Shown here in pieces: positions 17,956-26,853 of a stretch of 64,000 bases of DNA (position 1 is its first letter; each line of letters begins with the position of its first letter). Made by a program: the position numbers and the translations under genes. The DNA comes from Tepidisphaera sp. GTDB taxonomy: Bacteria > Planctomycetota > Phycisphaerae > Phycisphaerales > UBA1924. Below the pieces are notes generated by a model that was not told the origin of the DNA, did no database searches, and saw only the letters and a list, made by a program, of their open reading frames with translations. The stretch lies in the NCBI GenBank assembly GCA_016124375.1, contig WGNV01000005.1, positions 1 through 64,000 on the forward strand, written 5' to 3'.

Positions 17956-19134
17956 TTGCTCGACATCATCGCTCAGGCCCCCACACAAACTCACTCGCAC
18001 ACCCTCGCATACGCGGCGTTCATCGCGCTGGTCTGCGTGTTCCTGGCGCTCGACCTTGGCGTGTTTCATCGCAAGGCCCACGTCGTTTCCATGAAGGAAG
18101 CGATCCGTTGGTCGTTCATCTGGATCGCTTGCGGGCTCGCCTTTTCGGGCGTCGTACACCAGGCCTACGAGCACCACTGGCTCGGGTTGGGGCTCGATAC
18201 GCCGATGTACGGCGCCGCGGCGGCGAGCGGCAAGCACGCGGTGGTCAACGGCGAAGTCGGCGGGCTGGAAGCCGCCAAGCAGTATCTCGCCGGCTACCTG
18301 GTGGAAAAGTCGCTGGCGATGGACAACATCTTCGTCATCGCCATCGTGTTCGGATATTTCGGGATTCCCGAGAAGTACCAGCATCGCGTGCTGTTCTGGG
18401 GCATCGTCGGCGCGATCATCATGCGCGGGGCGATGATCTACCTGGGCGCTGAGCTGATCCACCGCTTCACCTGGATTCTCATCTTCTTCGGGCTGTTCCT
18501 GCTCTTCACGGCGATCAAGATGGCGATCATCAAGGGCAACGACGACCCGGGGAAAAACCCCGTGGTGCGACTCGCCAAGCGGGTGCTGCCGGTGACGGAT
18601 TTCCTCGACGGGCCCCACTTCATCACTCGGCGCACGCTGGCCCCGACGTATTCCAAGGACCCCGGCTCGGGCGAGATGCGCCGCGACCCCGCCCCGCCGG
18701 GCACGCTGAGCGCCACCCGCCACTTCACGCCGCTCTTCCTGGCGCTGCTGGTGGTCGAGTTCACCGACCTCATCTTCGCCGCCGACAGCATCCCGGCGGT
18801 CTTCGCGATCACGCCCGACCCGTTCATCGTGTTCACCAGCAACATCTTCGCGATCCTGGGGCTGCGCTCGCTGTACTTCTGCCTGGCCGCGATGATCGAC
18901 CGCTTCCGTCTGCTGAAGCCGGCGCTGATCGTGATCATGGCCTTTGTGGGCGTGAAACTGATGCTGATGGCGACACCCCCCTACCTCGACGACATCGGGG
19001 GCTGGTTCGGGCTCAAGATCGCCGAGGGGCACCCGGTGAAGATTCCCACGGTGTGGTCGCTGGGGGTGGTGGTGTTCGTCCTGCTGGGGGGAATCGTCGG
19101 CTCACTGCTGCTGCCGCCCAAGAAGCAGGCATGA
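17956..19134 (+). CDS. TerC-family integral membrane protein
   Basis: This 392-aa protein has about eight to nine transmembrane helices. Family signatures are VEKSLAMDNIFVIAIVFGYF and VVEFTDLIFAADSIPAVFAI, whose acidic residues lie in membrane and are thought to bind metal. TerC members are linked to manganese efflux or metalation of exported proteins. The upstream yybP-ykoY-type riboswitch strongly supports a manganese role. A soluble loop rich in Pro, Arg and Asp separates the two halves (about 215-255). The TTG at 17956 was chosen because it follows a GAGG ribosome site and immediately precedes the homologous region. Confidence 0.92.
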   Translation: MLDIIAQAPTQTHSHTLAYAAFIALVCVFLALDLGVFHRKAHVVSMKEAIRWSFIWIACGLAFSGVVHQAYEHHWLGLGLDTPMYGAAAASGKHAVVNGEVGGLEAAKQYLAGYLVEKSLAMDNIFVIAIVFGYFGIPEKYQHRVLFWGIVGAIIMRGAMIYLGAELIHRFTWILIFFGLFLLFTAIKMAIIKGNDDPGKNPVVRLAKRVLPVTDFLDGPHFITRRTLAPTYSKDPGSGEMRRDPAPPGTLSATRHFTPLFLALLVVEFTDLIFAADSIPAVFAITPDPFIVFTSNIFAILGLRSLYFCLAAMIDRFRLLKPALIVIMAFVGVKLMLMATPPYLDDIGGWFGLKIAEGHPVKIPTVWSLGVVVFVLLGGIVGSLLLPPKKQA

Positions 19135-19178
19135 GACTCAGGACGAAGGTCCGCATGAGTGCCGGGCCATGGCGTCGC

Positions 19179-20291
19179 TCAGCCGCCCCGGGGCGGGAAT
19201 GGCAGGGCGCCGTCGCCCACCAGCCAGAGGTATGACGAGAGCACGGCTCGCACATGGTCGCTCGCGCGATGGCGGCTGCGGACGTAGTCGTACGCGTTGC
19301 TCGCCAGCGTCCGAGCCTTGGGAACGTCGCACAGGATGTCGCGCAGCACCGCACCCCAGGCCCCGGAAGTCGGTTGGCCGACGGTGCGGGCGGTGCGGCC
19401 ATCCTGCAGATAGCTCACCGAGTTGTCGGCGGCCGCCGCGACGATCATGCCGCCGGCAAACGCTTCGAGGATGACACTCCGCACCTCGCCGCTGGCCTCA
19501 GGCTGGATGAGCACCGAGCCCTGCAGCAGCAGGTCGCGCCGGGCCTCGAGCTCTTCGATGAGCGAAAGCTGCTCGAGCAGACGCAGCTCGCGTGCCCGCC
19601 TCCAGAGCCCCGCGCGCCGGGCGGCGAGGGCGTCGCAGAAGACAAGCAGGTCGGGGCGGTCGCCCGCGACTTCGGCGATGCCGGTAAGGGCCGCGTCAAA
19701 GGCCTTTTCGTCGCGCCCCGAGCCGACCATCATCAGCGACACCGGTTGGTCGTCGGGCAGCACGGGGCGGAGCACCGGGGGCGAATGAACCCCCCAGGTC
19801 GCCAGGCGTACCGCCGCTTCGCCCGGCCCCACCGCTTCCACCAGCGAGCGTTCGATGGTTTCGTCGGGCGCGATGAACAGCGGATCGTCGCCGGGCCAGC
19901 GTTCGTTGCGTGCCCGGGCCGTCAGCCCGCTGCGCCAAACCTCCAGCACGAGCGCGGCCCCGAGTTCGCGGGCCACCTCAGCGCCCAGCGCCCACACCGA
20001 GCCCCCGAACACGTGCACGATGTCGAGCAGGGGTTCATCGCCCACCGGCCCATCGGTGGCGACGGTCACGTCGCGCACGATGCGCCGAGCCGCCAGCGGG
20101 CGCGTGATCGCGAGCGTGCGGGGCGAATACGTGATCACCCGGCTGTACACGCTGGAGAGGTCATCGCCCAGCCCTTCGGGCACGCCGTGAATCACGCGCA
20201 CACCCTCGTCCACCAGTCCGATCTCCAGGCGCGACAACAGCGCCCGCTCGCGCGAGGCGAAGAACGCGTCGGCCAGGATCAGCACTCGCAT
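19179..20291 (-). CDS. Glycosyltransferase, GT4-like
   Basis: This 370-aa protein resembles GT-B family 4 glycosyltransferases. MRVLILADAF starts the N-terminal Rossmann domain. The C-terminal half has the QPEASGEVRSVILEAFAGG motif, with the two glutamates that grip the sugar-nucleotide, followed by AAADNSVSYLQDGRTARTV. The acceptor and donor are unknown. It is the last gene of a minus-strand operon, ten bases after the ABC ATPase gene. The glycosylated product might be related to whatever that transporter moves, but this is conjecture. Confidence 0.72.
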   Translation of the reverse strand: MRVLILADAFFASRERALLSRLEIGLVDEGVRVIHGVPEGLGDDLSSVYSRVITYSPRTLAITRPLAARRIVRDVTVATDGPVGDEPLLDIVHVFGGSVWALGAEVARELGAALVLEVWRSGLTARARNERWPGDDPLFIAPDETIERSLVEAVGPGEAAVRLATWGVHSPPVLRPVLPDDQPVSLMMVGSGRDEKAFDAALTGIAEVAGDRPDLLVFCDALAARRAGLWRRARELRLLEQLSLIEELEARRDLLLQGSVLIQPEASGEVRSVILEAFAGGMIVAAAADNSVSYLQDGRTARTVGQPTSGAWGAVLRDILCDVPKARTLASNAYDYVRSRHRASDHVRAVLSSYLWLVGDGALPFPPRGG

Positions 20292-20300
20292 GCTCGCAGT

Positions 20301-21263
20301 TTACCCGACCTGGCCGGGCGGGCACGCCAGGACGCCGTGCCCGGGCGCCACCTCGCGCCACACCCCCGGCGCCCCCGCGACCTCCGGCCACCAGGCCTTC
20401 GCCCCCGGCTCGCCCCAGATGTCGAATTCACGCCCGATCTCGACCGTCGCGAGCCGCTCGCGGCGTTCGCCCAGGCGGGGCACGCTGGCGAGCAGCGCCC
20501 GCGTGTACGGGTGCCTGGGCCTGGCCATCACGTCGCTCGCCGAAGCCGCCTCGATGATCCGCCCGCGCAGCATCACGCATACCCGCTGGGCCCGCTGGGC
20601 GATAAGGCCAAGATCGTGCGAGATCAGCAGGATGCCGAGGTTTCGTTCCGCCCGAAGCGCGTCGAGCAGATCCAGCACCCGCGCCTGCACCGTCACGTCC
20701 AGCGCCGTCGTCGGCTCGTCCGCCAGCAGCAGGCCCGGGTTGCCGGCCAGCGCCATCGCGATCATCACGCGCTGGCGCATGCCCCCCGAGAACTCGTGCG
20801 GGTATGCGGCTAGCTGTCGCCGCGCGTCGGTGATGCCCACGCGCTGCAGCAGCGCCGCCGCCTCATCGCGAGCCTTGGGCCCCCGAAGGCCTCGATGCAG
20901 CTCGAGCACTTCGGAGATCTGCTCACCGATCGTGAAGACGGGGTTGAGGCTGGTCATCGGCTCCTGGAAGATCATCGCGGCGTGCCGGCCCCGCAGCGAC
21001 CGGCGCTCGCGCGGGCCGGCGTGCAGCACCTCCACCTCGCGCTCCCCCGCTCGCAGGCCTATCTCTCCCCCCGTCGCGATCGCGCCTCGGGGCAGCAGGC
21101 CCATCACCGCAAGCGCCGTCATGCTCTTGCCGCTGCCGGATTCCCCCACCACCCCCACCACTTCACCCGGGTTCACGTCCAACGACACGTCATCCAGCAC
21201 GCGCCGCCCGCCGATCTCGACGCGCAGCCCGCGCACCCGCAGCACCGGGCTCACGCCGCTCAC
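20301..21263 (-). CDS. Peptide-type ABC transporter ATPase (OppD/DppD-like)
   Basis: This 320-aa ATPase energises an oligopeptide-type importer. Walker A is GESGSGKS at 40-47, the Q-loop is FQEPMTSLNPVFTIGEQ, the signature is FSGGMRQRVMIAMAL, and Walker B is LLLADEPTTALD. The C-terminus has the HPYTRALLASVPRL motif typical of OppD/DppD proteins. The GTG start overlaps the permease stop (GTGA). Such importers normally use two ATPases, two permeases and a binding protein. Only this ATPase and one permease are encoded here. Confidence 0.9.
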   Translation of the reverse strand: MSGVSPVLRVRGLRVEIGGRRVLDDVSLDVNPGEVVGVVGESGSGKSMTALAVMGLLPRGAIATGGEIGLRAGEREVEVLHAGPRERRSLRGRHAAMIFQEPMTSLNPVFTIGEQISEVLELHRGLRGPKARDEAAALLQRVGITDARRQLAAYPHEFSGGMRQRVMIAMALAGNPGLLLADEPTTALDVTVQARVLDLLDALRAERNLGILLISHDLGLIAQRAQRVCVMLRGRIIEAASASDVMARPRHPYTRALLASVPRLGERRERLATVEIGREFDIWGEPGAKAWWPEVAGAPGVWREVAPGHGVLACPPGQVG

Positions 21264-22423
21264 GCCCGCACGCTCCGCGGCTCCAGACGCCGCCTCAGCC
21301 ATTCGCCCACGAGGTTCAGCGACAGCAGCGTCGCCGCCAGCAGCACGCACGGGAACACGATGAGCCACCAGCTGCTGTCCACCGGGTTGATCTCCGCGAG
21401 CCCCGCGGCCGCCAGCGAGCCCCAGCTCGGCATCGGGGGTTTCACCCCGATGCCCAGGAAACTCAGAAACGCCTCCTGCAGCATGGCCTGCGGAACAGTC
21501 AACGCCCCGTACACCAGCACGGTGCCCCAGAGGTTGGGCGCGATGTGCCTGACGAGCACCCGCCAGGGAGAAAGGCCGATCGCCCGAGCCGCCAGCACGA
21601 ACTCGCGGGCCTTCAGGCTCATCACCTGCCCGCGGATGACCCTCGCCATGCTGAGCCAGCTCACCCCGGCGATCGCCACCAGCAGCGTGCCCAGGTCGAT
21701 CGCCTGGCGGGCGCCGCTGGAAATCTGCCGCGGCGGCTTGGCGTCGAGCCCCGCGCGTTCCAGTCGCTCGCGCATCGCGGCATCGGTCCGCAGCGCCTCG
21801 CGCACCTCGTCGCGCCCCGCAAGTCGCCCGTGATCCAGCAGCTCGCGCGTGGCCGCGTGCTCGACCCATCGTTGACGCTCACGCTGACGCGAAATCGCCT
21901 CGCTCACCACCGAGTCGGTCGCGACCGCCAGCAGCACGACCAGCAGCACATAGGGCAACCCGTACAACACGTCGACCAGTCGCATCATCACGCTGTCCAG
22001 ACGCCCGCCCGCAAACCCCGCGATGGCGCCATAGACCGTGCCGATCACCACGCTCACCCCGGCCGCCGCCAGCCCCACCACCAGCGACACTCCCCCCCCA
22101 GCCAGACACCGGATCAGCTCGCTGCGTCCCAGCGTGTCCGAACCGAGCCAGAACCAGGGGTGGGGCGCCGCCCCTGCTCCACCTTGTGCCAGCGGCGCCT
22201 TGCCCGTGTCTGGGGTTGATCGCTCCCTGGCGCCACCCGCCCACCATGGCGCCACCCGCGCCCACGCCAGCTCGCCCGCGTTGTAGCGCGGCTCGCCGCT
22301 CGCGTCCTTCGCCAGTGTGAATGGAAGCGTGGTGAGGCACGCGAGGAGCATGAAGATCAGCACGCCAAGGCCCATGAGCCCCGCGCGATTCCCCGGTCCC
22401 TGCTTCGTGTGCACGCCGCTCAC
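21260..22423 (-). CDS. Peptide-type ABC permease (OppC/DppC-like) with insert
   Basis: This 387-aa inner-membrane permease contains the EAA loop EFVLAARAIGLSPWRVLVRH that docks on the ATPase, and the closing FLSFLGIGVKPPMPSWGSL. Two features are unusual. The first periplasmic loop has a Trp/Ala/Gly-rich extension (about 40-85). A charged segment of about 75 residues with many Arg and Glu (roughly 170-245) interrupts the central helices, where ordinary OppC has a short loop. No OppB partner is adjacent. The GTG start overlaps the preceding gene's TGA and the same arrangement joins it to the ATPase gene. Confidence 0.87.
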   Translation of the reverse strand: MSGVHTKQGPGNRAGLMGLGVLIFMLLACLTTLPFTLAKDASGEPRYNAGELAWARVAPWWAGGARERSTPDTGKAPLAQGGAGAAPHPWFWLGSDTLGRSELIRCLAGGGVSLVVGLAAAGVSVVIGTVYGAIAGFAGGRLDSVMMRLVDVLYGLPYVLLVVLLAVATDSVVSEAISRQRERQRWVEHAATRELLDHGRLAGRDEVREALRTDAAMRERLERAGLDAKPPRQISSGARQAIDLGTLLVAIAGVSWLSMARVIRGQVMSLKAREFVLAARAIGLSPWRVLVRHIAPNLWGTVLVYGALTVPQAMLQEAFLSFLGIGVKPPMPSWGSLAAAGLAEINPVDSSWWLIVFPCVLLAATLLSLNLVGEWLRRRLEPRSVRA

Positions 22424-23100
22424 GCGGCATCAACATAGGTCAAACTCGGCCGCCGTGCTTCAGGGCCGCCCGTCACTTCAAGGCTGACGCCCTGCTCCCG
22501 GCTGCCGGCGGATTGATCGTCCCGTCCGTTCGGGGCGATTGCGGCTCGCCGCGCCCCGCGTCTCACCCACCACCACGCCGCCACCCCGAACACCCCGACG
22601 ACGCACGCCACCGCGACCGCCGGCACCACGATCGCCAGCACCGACAGCACCGTCGCGATCAGCGTCTGCGTGGCATTGATCACCGGGTTGAGCAGCCCGG
22701 CAGTGGTGACGGTCGAGGCACCGCGCGTCGTCACCGTTGCCGCCTGCGTCAAGCCCGCCGCCCCGCCCCCCGCCACCAGCCCCGTGCCCCACATCAGCAC
22801 CGGGTGCATGTGATCGATCTGCGAGGCGGTGATCAGCGTGCCCGCGAGCACGGCACAAGGCGTCGCGATCAGGTCCAGCGCGTGGTCCAGCCAGGGCCAC
22901 ACGCTGGCGACGCACTCGACGACCGTCGCCACGCCCAGCGCCAGCAGCGCCGGCCATGAGGCCAGAAACTCGAACCCGTGCCCGAGGGAAATAACCCCGG
23001 TTCGGGCGCCGATCGCCATGACCAGCAGAGGCACAAACACCCGAAACCCGCACGCCGCGGCCAGGGCGACGCCGACACATAGACCGAGGGCAGTGTCCAT
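22420..23100 (-). CDS. DUF4126 family membrane protein
   Basis: The 226-aa protein resembles the DUF4126 group. It has several hydrophobic segments, GFRVFVPLLVMAI near the N-terminus, SVWPWLDHALDLIATPCAVLAG, and the Gly/Ala/Thr-rich AGGGAAGLTQAATVTTRG with TAGLLNPVIN. Function is unknown. It is the first gene of the four-gene minus-strand operon and its stop overlaps the permease GTG start. The ATG at 23100 was chosen because sequence upstream lacks the family pattern. Confidence 0.7.
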   Translation of the reverse strand: MDTALGLCVGVALAAACGFRVFVPLLVMAIGARTGVISLGHGFEFLASWPALLALGVATVVECVASVWPWLDHALDLIATPCAVLAGTLITASQIDHMHPVLMWGTGLVAGGGAAGLTQAATVTTRGASTVTTAGLLNPVINATQTLIATVLSVLAIVVPAVAVACVVGVFGVAAWWWVRRGARRAAIAPNGRDDQSAGSREQGVSLEVTGGPEARRPSLTYVDAA

Positions 23101-23226
23101 CGGGCGTTTATTGGGATTTCGGTCAGGTTGATTTCGACCGCACGGTCTTCCGGTCACTCGGCCCGAGGGATCTCTCACATCGGTCGCTCTTATGCGCGTC
23201 GTGGCGTCGCGTGCCAAGGGGGCTCA

Positions 23227-24021
23227 TCATCCGGCGGCGGTTCTCCGGTCGTTCATCTCCCGCTCAACATCAGAAAGTCGCGAATCACGAGTCATGAGCA
23301 TTCGAGCGAGCGTCTCCTCGCCGTAAGAGCGGTAGGCGACCTCGTCGAAGTCACAGGCCACGATGCTTCCGACTTGATTTTCCACCAGAAAACACCATCG
23401 CCCACCCTTGAGGTTCACGCGGTATCCCTTGTCAATGATGTCATGAGAATGCTGGGCGGCTTCTCGCACCTCCAACGCCGGGTCGGACTGTCTCATCAAC
23501 GCCAGGCGCGGCAGCCATCGTTTGCGATCGTGGGAGTGCTCCGTCCCCTCGCAAGCCCATAGCCGCACGCGTTTCGACCTGTCATCGAGCCCAACATGAA
23601 GAATCGCGTCTCGAGCCTCGCCGGGGCCGTGGAAAAACCTCATCATCCATCCGCGTGCGGGCGCCTTTGCCTCCCGAAAAACCGTCAGCGACCACGCGAC
23701 CGGGTCTTGATGTAGTTCCGAAATCAAGCCCATGGCGAGGCATGACCAAACGGGAAGTGTCGACCCTCCGGCGTTCAACGCGGCAATGAGCGTTCCGTCC
23801 TCGGGAAGTGCCCCGTCCCCCAAGACACAATGATCGATTTGCCGAGACAAGTCAGCGCCAAGTCGGATTGCAACCGAAGCCGTCGCCCTTTTCCAATCTT
23901 CCCGATGCTCAAGCCACAAGCGAGACGCTTTGGAATTGGGCCTCAACTCGGCCCATCGCTTCGAGATTGTCCGCTCTTCCTCAAGAATGGCACGCGACTG
24001 GAGTCCGTGTGGCATGGGCAT
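23227..24021 (-). CDS. Hypothetical protein, 264 aa
   Basis: I do not recognise a family. The protein is soluble, rich in Arg and Trp, with no signal peptide and no membrane helix. The segment LPRLALMRQSDPALEVREAA resembles a single HEAT-like repeat. Codon use is less GC-biased than in neighbours and the reading frame is not in a tight operon. Both features suggest a recently acquired accessory gene, but they are weak evidence. Confidence 0.55.
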   Translation of the reverse strand: MPMPHGLQSRAILEEERTISKRWAELRPNSKASRLWLEHREDWKRATASVAIRLGADLSRQIDHCVLGDGALPEDGTLIAALNAGGSTLPVWSCLAMGLISELHQDPVAWSLTVFREAKAPARGWMMRFFHGPGEARDAILHVGLDDRSKRVRLWACEGTEHSHDRKRWLPRLALMRQSDPALEVREAAQHSHDIIDKGYRVNLKGGRWCFLVENQVGSIVACDFDEVAYRSYGEETLARMLMTRDSRLSDVEREMNDRRTAAG

Positions 24022-24074
24022 TCTTCGGTTCCTGACCGACCGCTCAATCCACTCAAATGCAAAATCGGGGTCAG

Positions 24075-25043
24075 CTAATCCACAAACGGATTGATCAGGT
24101 TCTGCCCGCCCGCGTTGAACACATCGCCGTAGATGGTGAGGTACGCGTTGCTCCCGGGCTCCGCGAACTGCTCGCCCAGGGGCTGGCCGGTGTTCTCGTC
24201 CTCGTTCACGAAGACGTTATCGCCCCACGTCCGCGAGCCGTTGATCGTGTACCGATACGTCATCGGCAGTTGGTCGCTGTCGGGGGTGTTGAAGAACTGC
24301 ACGTGGGTGTCGTTGAACGCCACGTTGCCGCCCCAGGAGTTCTTCCCGCCGAAGATCTTAAGCCGGTTGCTCTCCGCCCCGCTCACGCCGGCCCGCAGGC
24401 GCCACAGCCCCGGCGTGCCGTCGTACGAAGGCCCGCGATTGGCCAGCGTCGCCTGGCGCGAGTCGTAGGTGCTCTTCCAGGTGCCCGCGTGCTGACCGAA
24501 CGGAGCCGTGTGCGCAAAGCTCAGGTTGCCCACGGCTCCCGCATCACGCCTGCCGCCCCCGATCCCCGTCGTGTTCGCCTCGCCCGGGTAGCCCGAAAAG
24601 CCCGGATCCCACAACGCGGCTTCCTCACTCACCGCCAGCGACGGGAACTTGTACTCGTACTTGGTGTCGCGCACGATCCGCGGGTTCACCTCCGCCGAGC
24701 TCACCGTCAGCTCCGGGCCGAAGTACCCGTTGAAAATCAACACCGAAAAGATGTTCCCCGAGTTGTCCTTCACCGTCGCGGGCTGGCCCATGGGGTCGAT
24801 CGTCGAGTTGGCGCGATCGAGCAGGCTGGGAATGGGGTAGGTGTCGTCGTGCGTGCCCGCCCAGATCACCATCCCCTGCTGGATGCTGCGCAGGTTCACG
24901 CCGTCCTTCAGTTCGCGGGCCGCCGTGCGGGCCTTGCCCAGGGAGGGCAGCAGAATCGAGATGAGCAGCCCGATGATGGAAATGACCACCAGCAGCTCGA
25001 TGAGCGTAAAGCCGCGCCCGGGGCTCGCACGTCCCTTTCGCAT
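24075..25043 (-). CDS. Type II secretion/pilin-like prepilin protein
   Basis: The 322-aa protein starts with a class III signal, GR-G-FTLIELLVVISIIGLLISIL. Prepilin peptidase would cut after Gly11 and methylate Phe12. The hydrophobic helix continues to about residue 32. The remainder is a large soluble head typical of the planctomycete prepilin-type proteins that occur in many copies per genome. The protein is probably assembled into or exposed at a pilus-like structure. No secretion machinery gene is adjacent. The ATG has a GGAATAGG-like ribosome site. Confidence 0.88.
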   Translation of the reverse strand: MRKGRASPGRGFTLIELLVVISIIGLLISILLPSLGKARTAARELKDGVNLRSIQQGMVIWAGTHDDTYPIPSLLDRANSTIDPMGQPATVKDNSGNIFSVLIFNGYFGPELTVSSAEVNPRIVRDTKYEYKFPSLAVSEEAALWDPGFSGYPGEANTTGIGGGRRDAGAVGNLSFAHTAPFGQHAGTWKSTYDSRQATLANRGPSYDGTPGLWRLRAGVSGAESNRLKIFGGKNSWGGNVAFNDTHVQFFNTPDSDQLPMTYRYTINGSRTWGDNVFVNEDENTGQPLGEQFAEPGSNAYLTIYGDVFNAGGQNLINPFVD

Positions 25044-25238
25044 TCCTATTCCAATCTACCGCCTCGCGCGGGCGGCGGTTGCACCCAGTCTGACGCCGCA
25101 CATCCCGGCGCATTGCACTCCGGCCAAACGCATCCCGCGTCGCCCTGCGTCGTCCCGCGCAACTGGACCAACCCCACCCCGGCCCGCACCCGCCCGGCTC
25201 ATGCCGGAAAGGCGGCCAGGGAGCGGGCGGCACTGGGT

Positions 25239-25661
25239 CTACTTCTTGGCCAGGCGCTTCTTCACCCGCGCCCGCTGCTGGTCCGCCGCCTTCTTGTCGG
25301 CGACCTGCTCGGGCGTGCCCACGCTGGGCGCCTTCATCGCCGCCGCCAGCTCAGCATCCGCCGCCGCCGCAGTGAGTTCCTCGACCGGCATCGCCTTCTC
25401 GGCCAGGATGGTCAGCTTGTTGTCGGACATCTTGACGACGCCGCCCTCGACGTAATAGGTCGCCTCGCCGCCCTTGCTCTTTTCGGTGTCAGCGAACTCC
25501 AGCCGCAGCTCGCCCACGCCCAGGCGGGCGAGAATCGCCGCCCGTCCGGGCAAAATGCCCATCGAGCCGTCCCACGACGGCACCGCCGCGTACGACACCT
25601 GCCCGGTCACCAGCATCGCGGATGGGGTCACAACCGAGCACTCGAAGGACTTTTTCGCCAC
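25239..25661 (-). CDS. atpC: F1 ATP synthase epsilon subunit
   Basis: The 140-aa epsilon subunit sits on the central stalk of F1. The N-terminal beta-sandwich is recognisable (CSVVTPSAMLV, VPSWDGSMGILPGRAAILA, GGVVKMSDNKLTILAE). The C-terminal helical part is Ala/Lys-rich and ends RVKKRLAKK. Normally atpC follows atpD. Here the upstream neighbour is a divergent FecCD permease and no other atp gene is in the window, so it is encoded apart from the rest of the complex. Start is GTG. Confidence 0.9.
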   Translation of the reverse strand: MAKKSFECSVVTPSAMLVTGQVSYAAVPSWDGSMGILPGRAAILARLGVGELRLEFADTEKSKGGEATYYVEGGVVKMSDNKLTILAEKAMPVEELTAAAADAELAAAMKAPSVGTPEQVADKKAADQQRARVKKRLAKK

Positions 25662-25807
25662 CGTAAGATCTCCAAAGGTACCATTCGCCAGTCACGCGGC
25701 CCGGGGGGTCATTCCCGAAAGCGGGGCCCATTCTAGGTCCTTTCCCCCGGGTCGTCGCCGCCAACGCCGCGCATCCCGCCCGCCCGCCGGGTACCTTCTC
25801 CCTGACT

Positions 25808-26791
25808 GTGAAGCGACTGCCCACCCCTCTCGGCCTGGCCCTGCTCACCCTGCTCCTGGCCGGGGCTGTGGTGCTGCGCCTGGCCATCGGCCGCGACGCC
25901 CACGGCCCGGTCCTCGCCTTCGAGTTTCTGGACCAGCGCCTCCCCCGCGTCATCTCGGGCGTCACCGTCGGCGCCGCCCTGGCCGCGGCCGGAGTGCTGC
26001 TGCAGTCGCTCCTGCGAAACCCCTTGGCCTCGCCCGACATTCTCGGGCTCTCCGCCGGCTCGGGCCTGGGCGTGATGGTCGCGTCCTACATCGCCTTCCT
26101 CGCCGGGCACGGCATCGGCGGGGCCGAAAGCCTGGGCATCTCCGCCGGCCTTGCGTCCACCCTGGGCGCCCTGGTGGCCATCGCCATCGTGTTTCTGTTC
26201 GCCCAGCGCAAGGGCGTTCTCGACCCGACGTCGTTGGTGCTGGTGGGCGTCGTCGTCGCGATGATGTGCGGGGCGGGCACCATGCTCGTCCGCCAACTCC
26301 TGCCCGACCAGGGTCTGGCCGCGGGGAGGCTGCTGCTAGGCGCCGTGCGCGACGTCGCTCCCCGCGAACTCTGGGTCCTCTCGCCCGTCTGCCTGGTCGC
26401 GATCGGCTTCGCCGCCCTGTGGACCGGCGCCATGGACGCCGCCAGCCTGAGCGACGACGAAACCCGAACCCTGGGCGTGCCGCTGGGCCGCCTCCGCGCC
26501 ATCCTCTTCATCGCCGCGGCCGTCCTCACCGCCGACTCCGTCCTCCTCGCCGGGCCCGTCGGCTTCGTCGGCCTCATCGCCCCCCACGCGGGCCGATTGC
26601 TGATCGGCCCGCGGCACGGGCCGCTCCTCGCCGCGGCATGCATCTGCGGCTCCACCATCGTCGTCTTCGGCGACGCGCTGGTGCGCGCCATCGACCTGGG
26701 CAGCGGCCAGCTTCCCCTGGGCGTCCTCACCGCCCTCGCGGGCGGACCAGTGCTGATCTCGCTGCTGCGGCAACAACGGGCGGGGGTGTGA
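25808..26791 (+). CDS. FecCD/BtuC-type ABC permease
   Basis: This 327-aa permease has about ten helices and the family stretches LPRVISGVTVGAALAAAGVL, QSLLRNPLASPDILGLSAGS, LGVPLGRLRAILFIAAAVL and GFVGLIAPHAGRLLIG. The family imports iron-siderophore, haem or cobalamin. No binding protein or ATPase gene is adjacent, so substrate cannot be assigned. Cobalamin is possible because a B12 enzyme is in the window, but that is guesswork. The GTG at 25808 directly precedes the first helix. Confidence 0.88.
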   Translation: MKRLPTPLGLALLTLLLAGAVVLRLAIGRDAHGPVLAFEFLDQRLPRVISGVTVGAALAAAGVLLQSLLRNPLASPDILGLSAGSGLGVMVASYIAFLAGHGIGGAESLGISAGLASTLGALVAIAIVFLFAQRKGVLDPTSLVLVGVVVAMMCGAGTMLVRQLLPDQGLAAGRLLLGAVRDVAPRELWVLSPVCLVAIGFAALWTGAMDAASLSDDETRTLGVPLGRLRAILFIAAAVLTADSVLLAGPVGFVGLIAPHAGRLLIGPRHGPLLAAACICGSTIVVFGDALVRAIDLGSGQLPLGVLTALAGGPVLISLLRQQRAGV

Positions 26792-26803
26792 ACTGATCGG
26801 GAG

Positions 26804-26824
26804 GCCCCTCTCTCCGAGAGGGGC
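26804..26824 (+). terminator. Hairpin, probable terminator (palindrome C type)
   Basis: GCCCCTCTC pairs with GAGAGGGGC around a TCC loop, followed by ttgttg. It lies 13 bases after the FecCD stop codon. The T-tract is weak. The same stem family appears in the A-B-C repeats, so it may be a repeat recruited as a terminator. Confidence 0.5.
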
Positions 26825-26853
26825 TTGTTGCACCCCGCATCCGATTCCCTCGG

